Positions 49,571-59,001 are shown, counted from the stretch's first letter. The stretch: DNA of 64,000 nucleotides from Verrucomicrobiales bacterium (GCA_027488845.1 JAIYBC010000060.1:186001-250000), one strand, 5' to 3'. Numbers and translations are program-made. The notes: a model not told the origin generated them from the letters alone.

Positions 49571-51070
49571 TCAGCGGCCGGGCCGGGCCCGGGCAGGAAT
49601 CTCCATCCGATCCGTCACGTCTCCGGTGCGCCTGCTCGGGGACTCGGCGGCGTCGGGATAGGCCCGGACGTATTCCATCCGCGCGGCTTCCGGCGAGACC
49701 CGGACGCGAAGGATGCCAGAAGGCCCCTGGATCTCCCCTTGCCGGTACCCGTACTCCGCGGCGCTGCGAGGAGGGTCGTATCGGCGGTGTCCGGGTTGGG
49801 GGACGAGGACGTAGAGCATCCCGTCCCGCTGCTGGCGGGCGTAGAAGTGGTCGTGTCCATGGAACACCGCGGTCACGCCGTTTCGGACCAGGAGGTCATG
49901 CACCGGCAGATTCCATCCGGGACGATGGGTCGCGAAGCCGTCCTTCCCATCGGGTTCCAGGCCACCCCATTCGAAGAGTCGGGACGCCTCGGCGCCTCCC
50001 CGGCCCTCCCGGGATTCGCCACCGGCGAGGTGATGGAGAAAGACAAAGCGAAAGCGGGCCCGGCTGGTCTCCAGGGTTTGCTGGAGCCAGCGGTATTGGC
50101 GTTCGCCCAGGGTCCGGGACCAGTTGTCGCCGCCGCGGGTCCGGGTGGAGAACCAGAAGGGATCCAGCACCACGAACAGGGCGTCTCCCCAGTGCCACGC
50201 ATAGTAGTCCTGAAGCAGCCCGGCCACCGGGTGGGGCACCTCGTTGCCCGTGTAGAAGCCGTCGGGAACCGGGTTGGGGAAGTGGCGCTTCCGCTGCAGG
50301 TTGGACCAGACCGGCATGGAATCCGCGCCCGCCCCGCCGCGTCCCGGTTGCTCGCCGTCGTGGTTGCCCAACACCAGGAACACCGCCGCCTGCCTTCCCA
50401 CCTGACCCAGCCAATGGCGCTGGGCCCGGTACTGGGGAAGCGCCTCATGGAACTCGGCGTACTTGTCGGTCATGAAGGTGTCGCCCAGGTCGACGTGGAA
50501 GTCGGTCCCCGAGTCGACCGCATTCCGGAGGGATTTCCCGTACACCGCGAGGTCGGTCCCGTAGTCGAGATGGGGGTCCGCCTGGACCGTGAAGGTGAAG
50601 GCCTCGCCCAGAGCCCGTGCCGTGGTGAACCGGCGGGTCTCGCCCAAGGTCCAGTCCGCCTCGCCCGGACTCCGGGTGCGGACCCGGTAGTGATTCGTGC
50701 CGGCCGGCAAGCCGCTCAGCAGGAATTCCAACGGTTCGCCAGCCCGGAGCATCCGGACCGGAGTGGATTGGGTGAGGGCGTCGGACCGGACACCGTGGTC
50801 GACACAGACCTCGAGTTCCCGGCGAGCCAAGAGACTGAGGGTGATCGAATCGCGGGTCGGCCTTCCAAGGACCGCGTTCCAATCCTCGGGCGGCACTTCG
50901 GTCTGGAAGGCCGGGGTCGGCATCCGCACGCCACCTTCCTGTCCGGACGGCGGACGTCTCGCGGGGGATTCCTTCGCGGTCTCCGTCGCCGCGAACACCG
51001 GAAACGTCGAAGCCAGCGGCACCGCCGCCGCGAGCACCCACCGGAGGAGGCGCATCGGGAGCCTTCTCAT
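49571..51070 (-). CDS. secreted metallophosphoesterase with N-terminal Fn3-like domain
   Basis: FTVQADPHLDYGTD, HVDLGDTFMTD, LVLGNHDGEQ, FHGHDHFYARQQ. Confidence 0.88.
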   Translation of the reverse strand: MRRLPMRLLRWVLAAAVPLASTFPVFAATETAKESPARRPPSGQEGGVRMPTPAFQTEVPPEDWNAVLGRPTRDSITLSLLARRELEVCVDHGVRSDALTQSTPVRMLRAGEPLEFLLSGLPAGTNHYRVRTRSPGEADWTLGETRRFTTARALGEAFTFTVQADPHLDYGTDLAVYGKSLRNAVDSGTDFHVDLGDTFMTDKYAEFHEALPQYRAQRHWLGQVGRQAAVFLVLGNHDGEQPGRGGAGADSMPVWSNLQRKRHFPNPVPDGFYTGNEVPHPVAGLLQDYYAWHWGDALFVVLDPFWFSTRTRGGDNWSRTLGERQYRWLQQTLETSRARFRFVFLHHLAGGESREGRGGAEASRLFEWGGLEPDGKDGFATHRPGWNLPVHDLLVRNGVTAVFHGHDHFYARQQRDGMLYVLVPQPGHRRYDPPRSAAEYGYRQGEIQGPSGILRVRVSPEAARMEYVRAYPDAAESPSRRTGDVTDRMEIPARARPGR

Positions 51071-52542
51071 GGCCGTTCCTCCTTGGCTTTCCGGCGGTCG
51101 TTCCGGCCCGGCCTGCCCTCGCGAAGTCCGCGGCGCTCGCCGGGGAGCGTGTCGGCCGACGCCTTGGGATCCGCGTTGCCATTCACCCGCGGGAGCGCGG
51201 CCTTCGCCGACGCGAGCGCCTCGGTCAACCGGCGGTCGAGGTCGTCGACCACCTCCGGACGGTCCCTCGCCAGGTTCACCCGCTCGGAGGGATCGGTCGC
51301 GAGGTCGTGGAGCCTCCGTTCCCCGGTCTCGTAGATCCGCACCAGCTTCAGGTCCCCGTGGATCAGCGCGGACGCCGGGCCGAGCGGGTCCTTGTCGTAG
51401 TGGGGCACATGGACCAGCCAATCCTCGCGGGCACGCCGGACTTCTCCCGAGCCACCGGCCCGGAGGAGCGGGACCAGGCTGCCCCCTTCGAGGCCCTCGC
51501 GGCTTCCCGGGTCCACCCCGGCCAATTCAGCGACCGTGGGGAAGAGGTCCACCGAGGTGGTGAAGGTCCGGGCAAAGGTCCCCGCCGAGACACCGGGTCC
51601 ACGGATCAACAAGGGAACCCGCAGGCCGCCTTCCGAAACCATGCCCTTGCCACCGGAGAACGGCGGGTTCCTTCCCGGGGCACCGTGGTCGGTGGTGTAG
51701 ATCACGAAAGTCGACTCCAGGACCCCGAGGGATTCCAGCGTCGCGAGGATGCGTCCATAGGAGTTGTCGGCGTCCTCCGCCACCGCGGCCGCGGCGGTCT
51801 CGACCGGGTTCCTTCCGGCCGCCCGGGCTCGGACCCGTTCGAGGGTCTCCGGCAGGACGTCGAGGGCGCTTCGGCCGGCGTACTGGGCGATCTGGAGATA
51901 GAACGGCTGGTGTTCCCGGACCGCACGGGTGATGAAGTCGACCCCGAGGTCGGCGCTGCGGAACGCCTGCTTCGGATTCGGGTTCGACACGTTGTCAGGC
52001 CCCCCGTTGGAGGTGGGACCGGTGCTCTCGTCGAAGCCATGCGCGGCCGGATCGGTCCGCCCGAGGTGCCACTTGCCGAAGTGGGCGGTGCGATATCCCG
52101 AGGTCTTGAGCCGCTTCGCCAACGTCGTGACGGAACGGGGCAGCTCGGTGGTGGACTCCGCCGGAAGCAGGCGTGTCCGCAGTCCACCCTTGGCGTCCCC
52201 GTCGCCGCCTCCCTCGCTGACGAAAGTCATGCGGAGCGCCGCCGGGCTGCGGCCGGTGAGGAGGGCGGCCCGGGTCGGGGTGCATCGGGGAGAGGCGGCA
52301 TGGAACCGGGTGAACCGCATTCCCTCCCGGGCGATCCGGTCGAGGTTGGGCGTCCGCACCAACAGGCTGCGCGACTCCGCGATCCGGTCGTCCATCGGGG
52401 CGGAAAGGGACGACCACCCCTGCCCTTCGCCGATCAGCACGATGAAGTTGGGACGGGCCGGATCGGCGGCCTGGGCCGCGAAGGCGAGGAGCAGAAGCCC
52501 CAGGAACGACCATCCCGGGAGACGCGTTCGGAGTCGGTTCAT
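51067..52542 (-). CDS. divergent sulfatase-like protein
   Basis: RPNFIVLIGEGQGWSSLSAPMDD; ASPRCTPTRAALLTGRSP; HFGKWHLGRTDP; YTTDHGAPGRNPPFSGGKG. Confidence 0.85.
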   Translation of the reverse strand: MNRLRTRLPGWSFLGLLLLAFAAQAADPARPNFIVLIGEGQGWSSLSAPMDDRIAESRSLLVRTPNLDRIAREGMRFTRFHAASPRCTPTRAALLTGRSPAALRMTFVSEGGGDGDAKGGLRTRLLPAESTTELPRSVTTLAKRLKTSGYRTAHFGKWHLGRTDPAAHGFDESTGPTSNGGPDNVSNPNPKQAFRSADLGVDFITRAVREHQPFYLQIAQYAGRSALDVLPETLERVRARAAGRNPVETAAAAVAEDADNSYGRILATLESLGVLESTFVIYTTDHGAPGRNPPFSGGKGMVSEGGLRVPLLIRGPGVSAGTFARTFTTSVDLFPTVAELAGVDPGSREGLEGGSLVPLLRAGGSGEVRRAREDWLVHVPHYDKDPLGPASALIHGDLKLVRIYETGERRLHDLATDPSERVNLARDRPEVVDDLDRRLTEALASAKAALPRVNGNADPKASADTLPGERRGLREGRPGRNDRRKAKEERP

Positions 52543-52550
52543 GAAGCGGT

Positions 52551-54239
52551 TCAGCGGGGTTGAGACTCGGACGTGTTTCGGTCGCGACGGGGATTCCGGG
52601 CATCCTGGGAGTCGCGGGAATCGGCGTTCCGTGTGGCCACCACGGCCAGCTCGGCGGTGTCGAGGACCAGGCCCTCCATGGCTTCGAGGAGCCCATCGCG
52701 GCTGACGTCCGACGCCGATACCGGGATCCGGGGCGGACCGGAGAGGGCATACAAGGTGAGGAGGTAGGTCTTCGCACCGGGCCCCTTGGAATGGGGCGGC
52801 GCATAGGCGTTCTTCCGGTTCACGCTGTTGCTGCCGAGGACGCCGATGCCCCCGCCGCCCTTCGGCAGGCCCCGGGCCGAAGCGGGGATGCCGCGGACAC
52901 TCCAGTACCACTTGGCCTTACCCTGGGGATCCAGGTGGTGCATGAGGACCACCCATTCCCGGGTTCCCTCCGGCATGCCGGTCCACTCCAGCGGCGGGCT
53001 CACCCCGGCTCCGTCTCCGGTGAATTCGACGGGAAGCTCCCCTCCCTCCGCAAAAGCGGTGCTGCCCAGGCGGAGCCGACCACTGCGCCGAGGGGCGGGG
53101 CGCGACGCGGCGTCCGGCGCGCCGGCAGAAGGGGGAGTCCCGACGGACCGCCCCGGACCCTCCCGCGGGGCGCGCCTGGGACCATCGGACGGCGTCGTCC
53201 CCGCCCGATGGAGTTCGCGACGTTCCGTCCCGTCGGGCTGGCGGTAGACGAATGTCCAGACGCCCTCCGTCGACTGCTCGTAGGCCACCGATCCCGGGCG
53301 GCCACCGACGGTGTATCCGAGCTCGTACTTGCGGGCGGACTCATCCGCGGAGAACGCCGTGATACGCGCGCCCCGCAGCGGCGTCAGCGACGGACGCACC
53401 GGCCGGGCCCGGGGCTGTGGATCCACCTGCCCCTCGCGTTCCGCCACCTCCCCGTGGAATCCGCCCTGGACGAAGGGATAGGTCCGGGACGCATGGTAGT
53501 GGTAGCCCAGCGACGCGGTCTCATGTCCGTGGAACTCGTCCAGCTTGCCGGTGGAGGTCCCATCGGGTTCCTCCAGCCCGTAGATCGGGTAGCCATCCAG
53601 GGCGAAGGCGATCGGGCGGGATTTCCCAACCGTCTGCTGCAGGTGGAACGGGGCCGCATGGTAGTGGTAGTCGTCGGCCCGGCCGCAATGGCCGCCCCAC
53701 TGGTCCAGTTCGCCGATGTCGTTGGAGATCTCGCCCCGGTTGTTCTGCGGGTTGAAGATGGGGATGCCGTTGACCGCGACCGCGATGGCCCCACGGAGGA
53801 ACTGGTTGCGGATGGACCGGGGTTGGGTTGCAGGGACCGGATGCCGTGGAATCCGCCAGGCGTTGTCTCCGGTGTAGTCCTGCGGCAACGGCACCTGCTG
53901 TTGCCAGGCGGTGATTCCCACCATCATCCCGTGGTCCGGCATTCCCCGGTTCTCCACGTACAGGAACCCGTCGTCCCAACGGACCCGGACCCGTGGGGAG
54001 AAGGCCAGGAACGCCTCCGCCTGGATCGGCGCATCCGACGTGGATCCGGTGGACTTGGATTTGGAGACATCCGGCCCCGGCGTCGCCGCCGCCATCGTCC
54101 GAACATGGGAATGAACCGGGGTCGACGTTCCGTGCACGTGCGGCCCTGAAGAAGTCCCGCCGATGTCGTGGGCCGGCACCGGGGCCGTCACAGCCACGAG
54201 ACACCACGTCCACCGGAGAAGGAATCGGGTCCTGTTCAT
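52551..54239 (-). CDS. YHYH-domain protein fused to PEBP/YbhB-like domain
   Basis: DDYHYHAAPFHLQ, GYHYHASRTYPF; PEBP: GDGAGVSPPLEWTGMPEGTREWVVLMHHLDPQG...GPGAKTYLLTLYAL. Confidence 0.85.
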   Translation of the reverse strand: MNRTRFLLRWTWCLVAVTAPVPAHDIGGTSSGPHVHGTSTPVHSHVRTMAAATPGPDVSKSKSTGSTSDAPIQAEAFLAFSPRVRVRWDDGFLYVENRGMPDHGMMVGITAWQQQVPLPQDYTGDNAWRIPRHPVPATQPRSIRNQFLRGAIAVAVNGIPIFNPQNNRGEISNDIGELDQWGGHCGRADDYHYHAAPFHLQQTVGKSRPIAFALDGYPIYGLEEPDGTSTGKLDEFHGHETASLGYHYHASRTYPFVQGGFHGEVAEREGQVDPQPRARPVRPSLTPLRGARITAFSADESARKYELGYTVGGRPGSVAYEQSTEGVWTFVYRQPDGTERRELHRAGTTPSDGPRRAPREGPGRSVGTPPSAGAPDAASRPAPRRSGRLRLGSTAFAEGGELPVEFTGDGAGVSPPLEWTGMPEGTREWVVLMHHLDPQGKAKWYWSVRGIPASARGLPKGGGGIGVLGSNSVNRKNAYAPPHSKGPGAKTYLLTLYALSGPPRIPVSASDVSRDGLLEAMEGLVLDTAELAVVATRNADSRDSQDARNPRRDRNTSESQPR

Positions 54240-54261
54240 GGACCGACCCTGACCGACCCTA

Positions 54262-54334
54262 CCTGAAGCCAGGATGAATGGACGGTCCCGCCCTTCCGCG
54301 GTTTGGCTGGTCTTCCATTCATCCTGGCTTCAGG
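54262..54334. promoter_or_regulatory. perfect 21-bp inverted repeat in divergent promoter region
   Basis: CCTGAAGCCAGGATGAATGGA (54262-54282) / TCCATTCATCCTGGCTTCAGG (54314-54334), 31-bp spacer. Confidence 0.85.
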
Positions 54335-54366
54335 AAGTCCCGGTCATCTTCCAGCTGCCCGTCGCC

Positions 54367-55017
54367 ATGAGGCTCCTCGTTGTCGAAGACGAACCCGACC
54401 TGCTCTCCGGACTGGCCCGCGCGCTCCGGAGGGAGGGCTATGCCGTGGACACCGCCGTGGACGGGGAGGAAGGCCTCTACAAGGCCAGTTCGACCGACTA
54501 CGACGCCATCCTGCTGGACCTCCAGATCCCCAAGCTCGACGGATGGACCCTGTTGTCACGACTCCGTGAGGCTCGGAACACGCCCGTGCTGGTCCTGACC
54601 GCGCGGGACGCGCTGGGGGACCGGATCCGCGGGCTGGACGGCGGGGCCGACGACTACCTGGTGAAGCCCTTCGACATGCCGGAACTGATGGCCCGGCTCC
54701 GGGCGGTCATCCGGCGCGGGGCCCGACAGGCCCGGGCAGTGATCGAGGTTGGGAACCTGGAGGTGGACACGGCTTCCCGAACCGTCCGCCAGGCGGGGAA
54801 CCCGGTTCCGCTCACGGCCCGGGAGTACGTGCTCCTGGAGTACCTCGTGCTCCACCGCGGCGAGGTGGTGAGCCGCACCGAGCTCTATGAGCACCTGTTC
54901 GACGAGAACGACGCGACGTTGTCCAACCTGCTCGACGTCCATGTCTCCAACCTGCGTCGGAAACTGGGGGCGGACCTGATCCAGACACGCCGCGGCCTGG
55001 GGTATTCCGTCGAATGA
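54367..55017 (+). CDS. OmpR/PhoB-family response regulator
   Basis: MRLLVVEDEPDLLSGLARALRREGYAVDTAVDGEEG...DDYLVKPFDMPELMARLRA...winged-helix C-terminus. Confidence 0.95.
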   Translation: MRLLVVEDEPDLLSGLARALRREGYAVDTAVDGEEGLYKASSTDYDAILLDLQIPKLDGWTLLSRLREARNTPVLVLTARDALGDRIRGLDGGADDYLVKPFDMPELMARLRAVIRRGARQARAVIEVGNLEVDTASRTVRQAGNPVPLTAREYVLLEYLVLHRGEVVSRTELYEHLFDENDATLSNLLDVHVSNLRRKLGADLIQTRRGLGYSVE

Positions 55018-56417
55018 GGTGCTTCCAATCCATCGGCTGGCGACTCCAGCTCTGGCACGGGCTGCTGCTCGCGGTGATCCTCGCGGGATTCGGCGTCACA
55101 GCACACCGCTTCGAGCGGGCCCGCCTGATGCGCCGGATCGACGACGAGCTGGAGCAGCGGATTCCGGTGCTGGTGGAGTCCCAGCGGCCGGTCCGGGGGG
55201 AACGGGAACGCCGGGTCTTCTCCTTGGCGCCGCGACACGCGGGGCTCTTCGACGGGGACGGTCCCCAACCCTTCTACCACGTCGTCTGGCTCAAGCATGG
55301 GGTGGAACCGGTGACCCGCTCCGCCGCGTCCCCGGCGGAGGTCCCCATGCCGCGTCCCGGGGAGCCGACTGTGCGTCAGCGGGGCAGCCTGCGGGAGGCC
55401 TTCCTTTTCCCCGGGCCCGGCGACTGCGTGCTGGTGGGCCGTCGGGTGGACCAGGACCTCGACGGCCAGGACCAACTGGCCTGGAAGCTGGCGGCGGTTG
55501 GAATCGGGGTGCTGGCGCTCGGTTTGGCGATCGGATCCTGGCTGGTGCGGCGGGCCCTGATGCCCATCCACGGGATCAGCGACGCCGCGGTGCGGATTGC
55601 CTCCGGCGACCTGACACGGCGGATCCCTGCGCCGGAATCGGCGGATGAACTGGGACAGCTCGCCGAGGTGCTGAACTCCACCTTCGACCGCCTGGACGCG
55701 GCCTTCGCCCGACAGACCCGGTTCACCGCGGACGCCGCGCACGAACTCCGGACCCCGGTCGCCGTGCTGCTCACCCAGACCGCCAACGGCCTCGCCGCCG
55801 AGGGGCTCGGCGAGGACCAGCGGGAGGCGCTGGAGGCGTGCCAACGGGCGGCCCAGCGGATGCGTCGGCTGATCGATTCCCTGCTTCTGCTCGCCCGCCT
55901 CGACGCCGGGCGCACGGGTGGACGCCGGGAACCCTGCGACCTGTCCAGCCTGGCGCTGGAAACACTGAAGCTGATCCGTCCCCTGGCGGACCGTCGCCGC
56001 ATCGGGATCGATGCCGACCTCCCGCCGGCGACCTGCCTGGGCGATCCCGCACAACTGGAACAGGTCCTGGCGAACCTCGTCTCCAACGCGGTGGATCACA
56101 ACGAGGACGACGGCCGGATCCGGGTGACCACGGGGATGGCGGGAGGAATGGCCGTGGTGACCGTTTGGAACTCCGGGCCACCGATTCCGCAGGGGGATCT
56201 GCCGAGGATCTTTGAACGGTTCCATCGTGTGGACCGCTCGCGGACTTCGGGTCATGGACACACCGGGCTCGGACTGGCCATCGTCCAAGGCATCGTACAG
56301 GCCCATGGCGGGCGCGTTGAGGCTCGCAGCGGCATCGGGGACGGAACCCGGTTCCGGGTGGAGCTTCCCGCCGCCCACGGCGAAGACACGGTCCAAGGCG
56401 GACTGGAGCGGGCCTGA
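55014..56417 (+). CDS. sensor histidine kinase (HAMP, HisKA, HATPase)
   Basis: ATGA overlap with RR; FTADAAHELRTPVAVLLTQT; NLVSNAVDHNE; GLGLAIVQGIVQAHGG. Confidence 0.95.
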   Translation: MRCFQSIGWRLQLWHGLLLAVILAGFGVTAHRFERARLMRRIDDELEQRIPVLVESQRPVRGERERRVFSLAPRHAGLFDGDGPQPFYHVVWLKHGVEPVTRSAASPAEVPMPRPGEPTVRQRGSLREAFLFPGPGDCVLVGRRVDQDLDGQDQLAWKLAAVGIGVLALGLAIGSWLVRRALMPIHGISDAAVRIASGDLTRRIPAPESADELGQLAEVLNSTFDRLDAAFARQTRFTADAAHELRTPVAVLLTQTANGLAAEGLGEDQREALEACQRAAQRMRRLIDSLLLLARLDAGRTGGRREPCDLSSLALETLKLIRPLADRRRIGIDADLPPATCLGDPAQLEQVLANLVSNAVDHNEDDGRIRVTTGMAGGMAVVTVWNSGPPIPQGDLPRIFERFHRVDRSRTSGHGHTGLGLAIVQGIVQAHGGRVEARSGIGDGTRFRVELPAAHGEDTVQGGLERA

Positions 56418-56512
56418 AGGACGGCCCTTTCGGCTCCCCGATTGGAGGGCGCGCCTTGGAGGCCTCCGTGGAACCCGTGTCCAAAAAGGCGCGAGAGGCC
56501 GCTCGGGCGGGC

Positions 56513-57241
56513 TCAGCGGCGGCGACGGCGTTCCCGCAGCAGCACCACGCCGGCCAAGGCCCCAGCCGCCACCAGCAGCGTGGAGTCGTGCTCCGGCACG
56601 GCGCTCACGGTCATGCCCCACGCGGCCACCCGGGCGAGGCCGCCCGACTCGAGGTCGGTGACGGACAGCGTCCATTGCCCGTCCGGCGTGCCGTTGACCG
56701 ACAGGAAGGCGCCGATGGCATCCGCCAAGGTGGCGTCGCGCGGGGAGAACGCGCCGACCAGGGAGGGATTCGCCGAACGGCCATCCGCCTGGAAGGTCCC
56801 GGAAAGGGCGCCGCTCCCGGCGGACACGTGGACGTCGTCCAACGCCGCGCCGTCGAAGCGGACATCGATCCCGCTGCCCGGGGATCCATACGGATTCGTG
56901 GCCGTGCGGCCGACCCGGTTCATCAGCACCACCGAGACGCCACTCTCGTGGGACAGGCGCACGCTGAGGTCGCCGTTCCACATGGTGCCCGAGCCTCCGG
57001 CGCCGTCGCTGCCGACGACCTGGACCCAGACCGAGATGTCCTCGACCTGGGTGAGGCCCGGGAGGTAGCCGGTGCGGATGGTCCGGGTGTCGGAGACGGT
57101 GGTGGGGTCGCCGAAGTACGGGGCATCCGGCACCTCGAGGTTCACGCCGGCCCACTCCCAGTTGAAGATCGCGGCGCCCGCCGGAAGCGCGCCCGCCGCG
57201 AAGGCCAACAGGACGGGAGCGAGGATGGATTGGAGTTTCAT
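56513..57241 (-). CDS. P-domain (proprotein convertase P-like) protein with PEP-CTERM-like tail (VPEH variant)
   Basis: Signal; MWNGDLSVRLSHESGVSVVLMNRVGRTATN...TPDGQWTLSVTDLESGG; C-term VPEHDSTLLVAAGALAGVVLLRERRRRR. Confidence 0.8.
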   Translation of the reverse strand: MKLQSILAPVLLAFAAGALPAGAAIFNWEWAGVNLEVPDAPYFGDPTTVSDTRTIRTGYLPGLTQVEDISVWVQVVGSDGAGGSGTMWNGDLSVRLSHESGVSVVLMNRVGRTATNPYGSPGSGIDVRFDGAALDDVHVSAGSGALSGTFQADGRSANPSLVGAFSPRDATLADAIGAFLSVNGTPDGQWTLSVTDLESGGLARVAAWGMTVSAVPEHDSTLLVAAGALAGVVLLRERRRRR

Positions 57242-57270
57242 GGACTTGATGGGAAGCGGACTCGGTTGGG

Positions 57271-59001
57271 TCACTGGGCCGGAAGGCAGCGGTAGAAGCC
57301 GGACTCGGAGGGGGCGGCGGCGTGGGCGTGGTCGACGAAGCCGCTGCCGGCGGTCGCGGCCACCCGCGCCAACTCGGTCCAGGGCCCGGAGAGGTCGGCG
57401 GAGAACTGGACGGAGTACGGACGGCCGGGAAGACCCACGAACCGCAGGTCCATGCCGGACGCCGGGGCGGCCGCGGGCCGGAGGAACACGAGGTTGACCG
57501 GGATCTGCGAGGACGCCCGGACACGGATCGTCACCGTCCCCTGCACCGTCCGACCGCCCGCGGTGAGCGTGTAGCGGAAGGTGTCGGTGCCCACGTAGGC
57601 CGCCGGCGGCGTGTAGCCGACGACGCCCGCCGAAAGCGTCACCGAACCGCCCCGGGCGGAGGTGGCCTCGACCGCGGTGAGCGACAGCGACGCACCGTCG
57701 GGATCGGTGTCGTTGGCGAGGAGACGGTCCACGCGGAAGGCGGTCGGGACGTCGTTCACCGTCTCGCCGAAGTCGGCGCCGGCGGACGGCAACCGCACCA
57801 CGGTCACCGCCACGAGGCACAGGGACTCGTTGCCCGCGGCGTCGGAGACGGTGACGGCCACCGAGGTGACGCCGGAGGTCAGGAGGGTTCCCGCGGCCGG
57901 CGATTGGCGGAAGGTGAGCGCGCCCGGTTCGACGTCGGTGGCGGAGACGGAGGCGGTCAGGTCGGGCAACGCCACGCCGTCCGGCCCGGACTGCACGAGG
58001 GTCAACGGTGCGGCGCAGGCGGTGATCGTGGGGGCGTTCCCGTCGACGATCCCCGCCACCGGGATGCGGAAGGTCCCCTCGTCGGAATCCGAGGTGGAGA
58101 CGACGACGTCGCCGGTGAAGGAACCGCCGGAGGCCGCGGTCAGGACCGCGGAGAAGCGCAGGTTCGCGCCGGCGGCCAGCCGGACCGGGAACGTCGGGGC
58201 GTCCACGAGGCGGAATCCGGCCGGAACCGAGACGTTGGAGACGTCGAGAGCGTCGTTGCCGACGTTGGAGACGCGGAAGTCGCGGAAAACCGGGACGCCG
58301 CCGCCGGTGACGCCGAAGTCCACCGGGGCGACCTGGCCGGAGGAGACCTCCAACGGCGAGGCGCCGGTGACGTCGTGGACCGCCACCTCGGCGGGGGCGG
58401 TGTAGGAGAACTCGAGTCCCCAGGAGACGAGCGTGGCCTCGTCGCCGACGGCGGAATCGATGACCGTGAGGGACCATTCGCCGTCGGGGCTGCCGACGAC
58501 CATCCCGGACAGCGGCGCGGTGCGCGGGTCGGTGTCGAGGGCCAGCTCGGGATCGACGTCGCGGGCGTCGGGACGCCAGCGGCCGGTGAGGGTGCCGCCC
58601 AGCGGGTTGAGGACGTTCCGGTACAGGTGGATGTCGCCGTTCAGGGCGTCGTCGTCGAGGACCACGTCGAGTCCGGCGTCGCCGTAGCCGTTGTCCCGCG
58701 TGGCGGTGCGGCCGGGACGGTTCAGGAGCACGGCGAAGTTCGTCCCGTGTTCGAGGAGCACGTAGAGGTCGCCGTTGTATCCGCCGGCGGTCTGGAGGCG
58801 GACCATCACGCCCTTCCATGCGGAGCCCGGGACGACGCCGAGGATCCCGTTGGTGTAGGTGATGATGTCGCCGGTACCGGACTCGGGGACGTCGGGGATC
58901 GGGCGGTTCACCTCCTGGGTGACGGACTCCGTCAGCGCCGCGCGGGCGACGAGGCCGACGGTGGCGAGGAACACGGCGAGGAGGCTGTGGAACGGTTTCA
59001 T
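57271..59001 (-). CDS. secreted P-domain protein with choice-of-anchor-D-like, HYR-like and cadherin-like modules
   Basis: YNGDLYVLLEHGTNFAVLLNRPGRTAT...SPDGEWSLTVID; TDPDGASLSLTAVEATSARGGSVTLSAGVVGYTPPAAYVGTDTFRYT. Confidence 0.8.
   Translation of the reverse strand: MKPFHSLLAVFLATVGLVARAALTESVTQEVNRPIPDVPESGTGDIITYTNGILGVVPGSAWKGVMVRLQTAGGYNGDLYVLLEHGTNFAVLLNRPGRTATRDNGYGDAGLDVVLDDDALNGDIHLYRNVLNPLGGTLTGRWRPDARDVDPELALDTDPRTAPLSGMVVGSPDGEWSLTVIDSAVGDEATLVSWGLEFSYTAPAEVAVHDVTGASPLEVSSGQVAPVDFGVTGGGVPVFRDFRVSNVGNDALDVSNVSVPAGFRLVDAPTFPVRLAAGANLRFSAVLTAASGGSFTGDVVVSTSDSDEGTFRIPVAGIVDGNAPTITACAAPLTLVQSGPDGVALPDLTASVSATDVEPGALTFRQSPAAGTLLTSGVTSVAVTVSDAAGNESLCLVAVTVVRLPSAGADFGETVNDVPTAFRVDRLLANDTDPDGASLSLTAVEATSARGGSVTLSAGVVGYTPPAAYVGTDTFRYTLTAGGRTVQGTVTIRVRASSQIPVNLVFLRPAAAPASGMDLRFVGLPGRPYSVQFSADLSGPWTELARVAATAGSGFVDHAHAAAPSESGFYRCLPAQ

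Noticed and set aside
47972-51334. 1120-aa plus-strand ORF
   Set aside because: Spans the antisense of three well-supported genes and an intergenic region; not a plausible gene.
56513-59001. Proprotein convertase protease
   Set aside because: Only the P domain is recognisable; no subtilisin catalytic residues seen.
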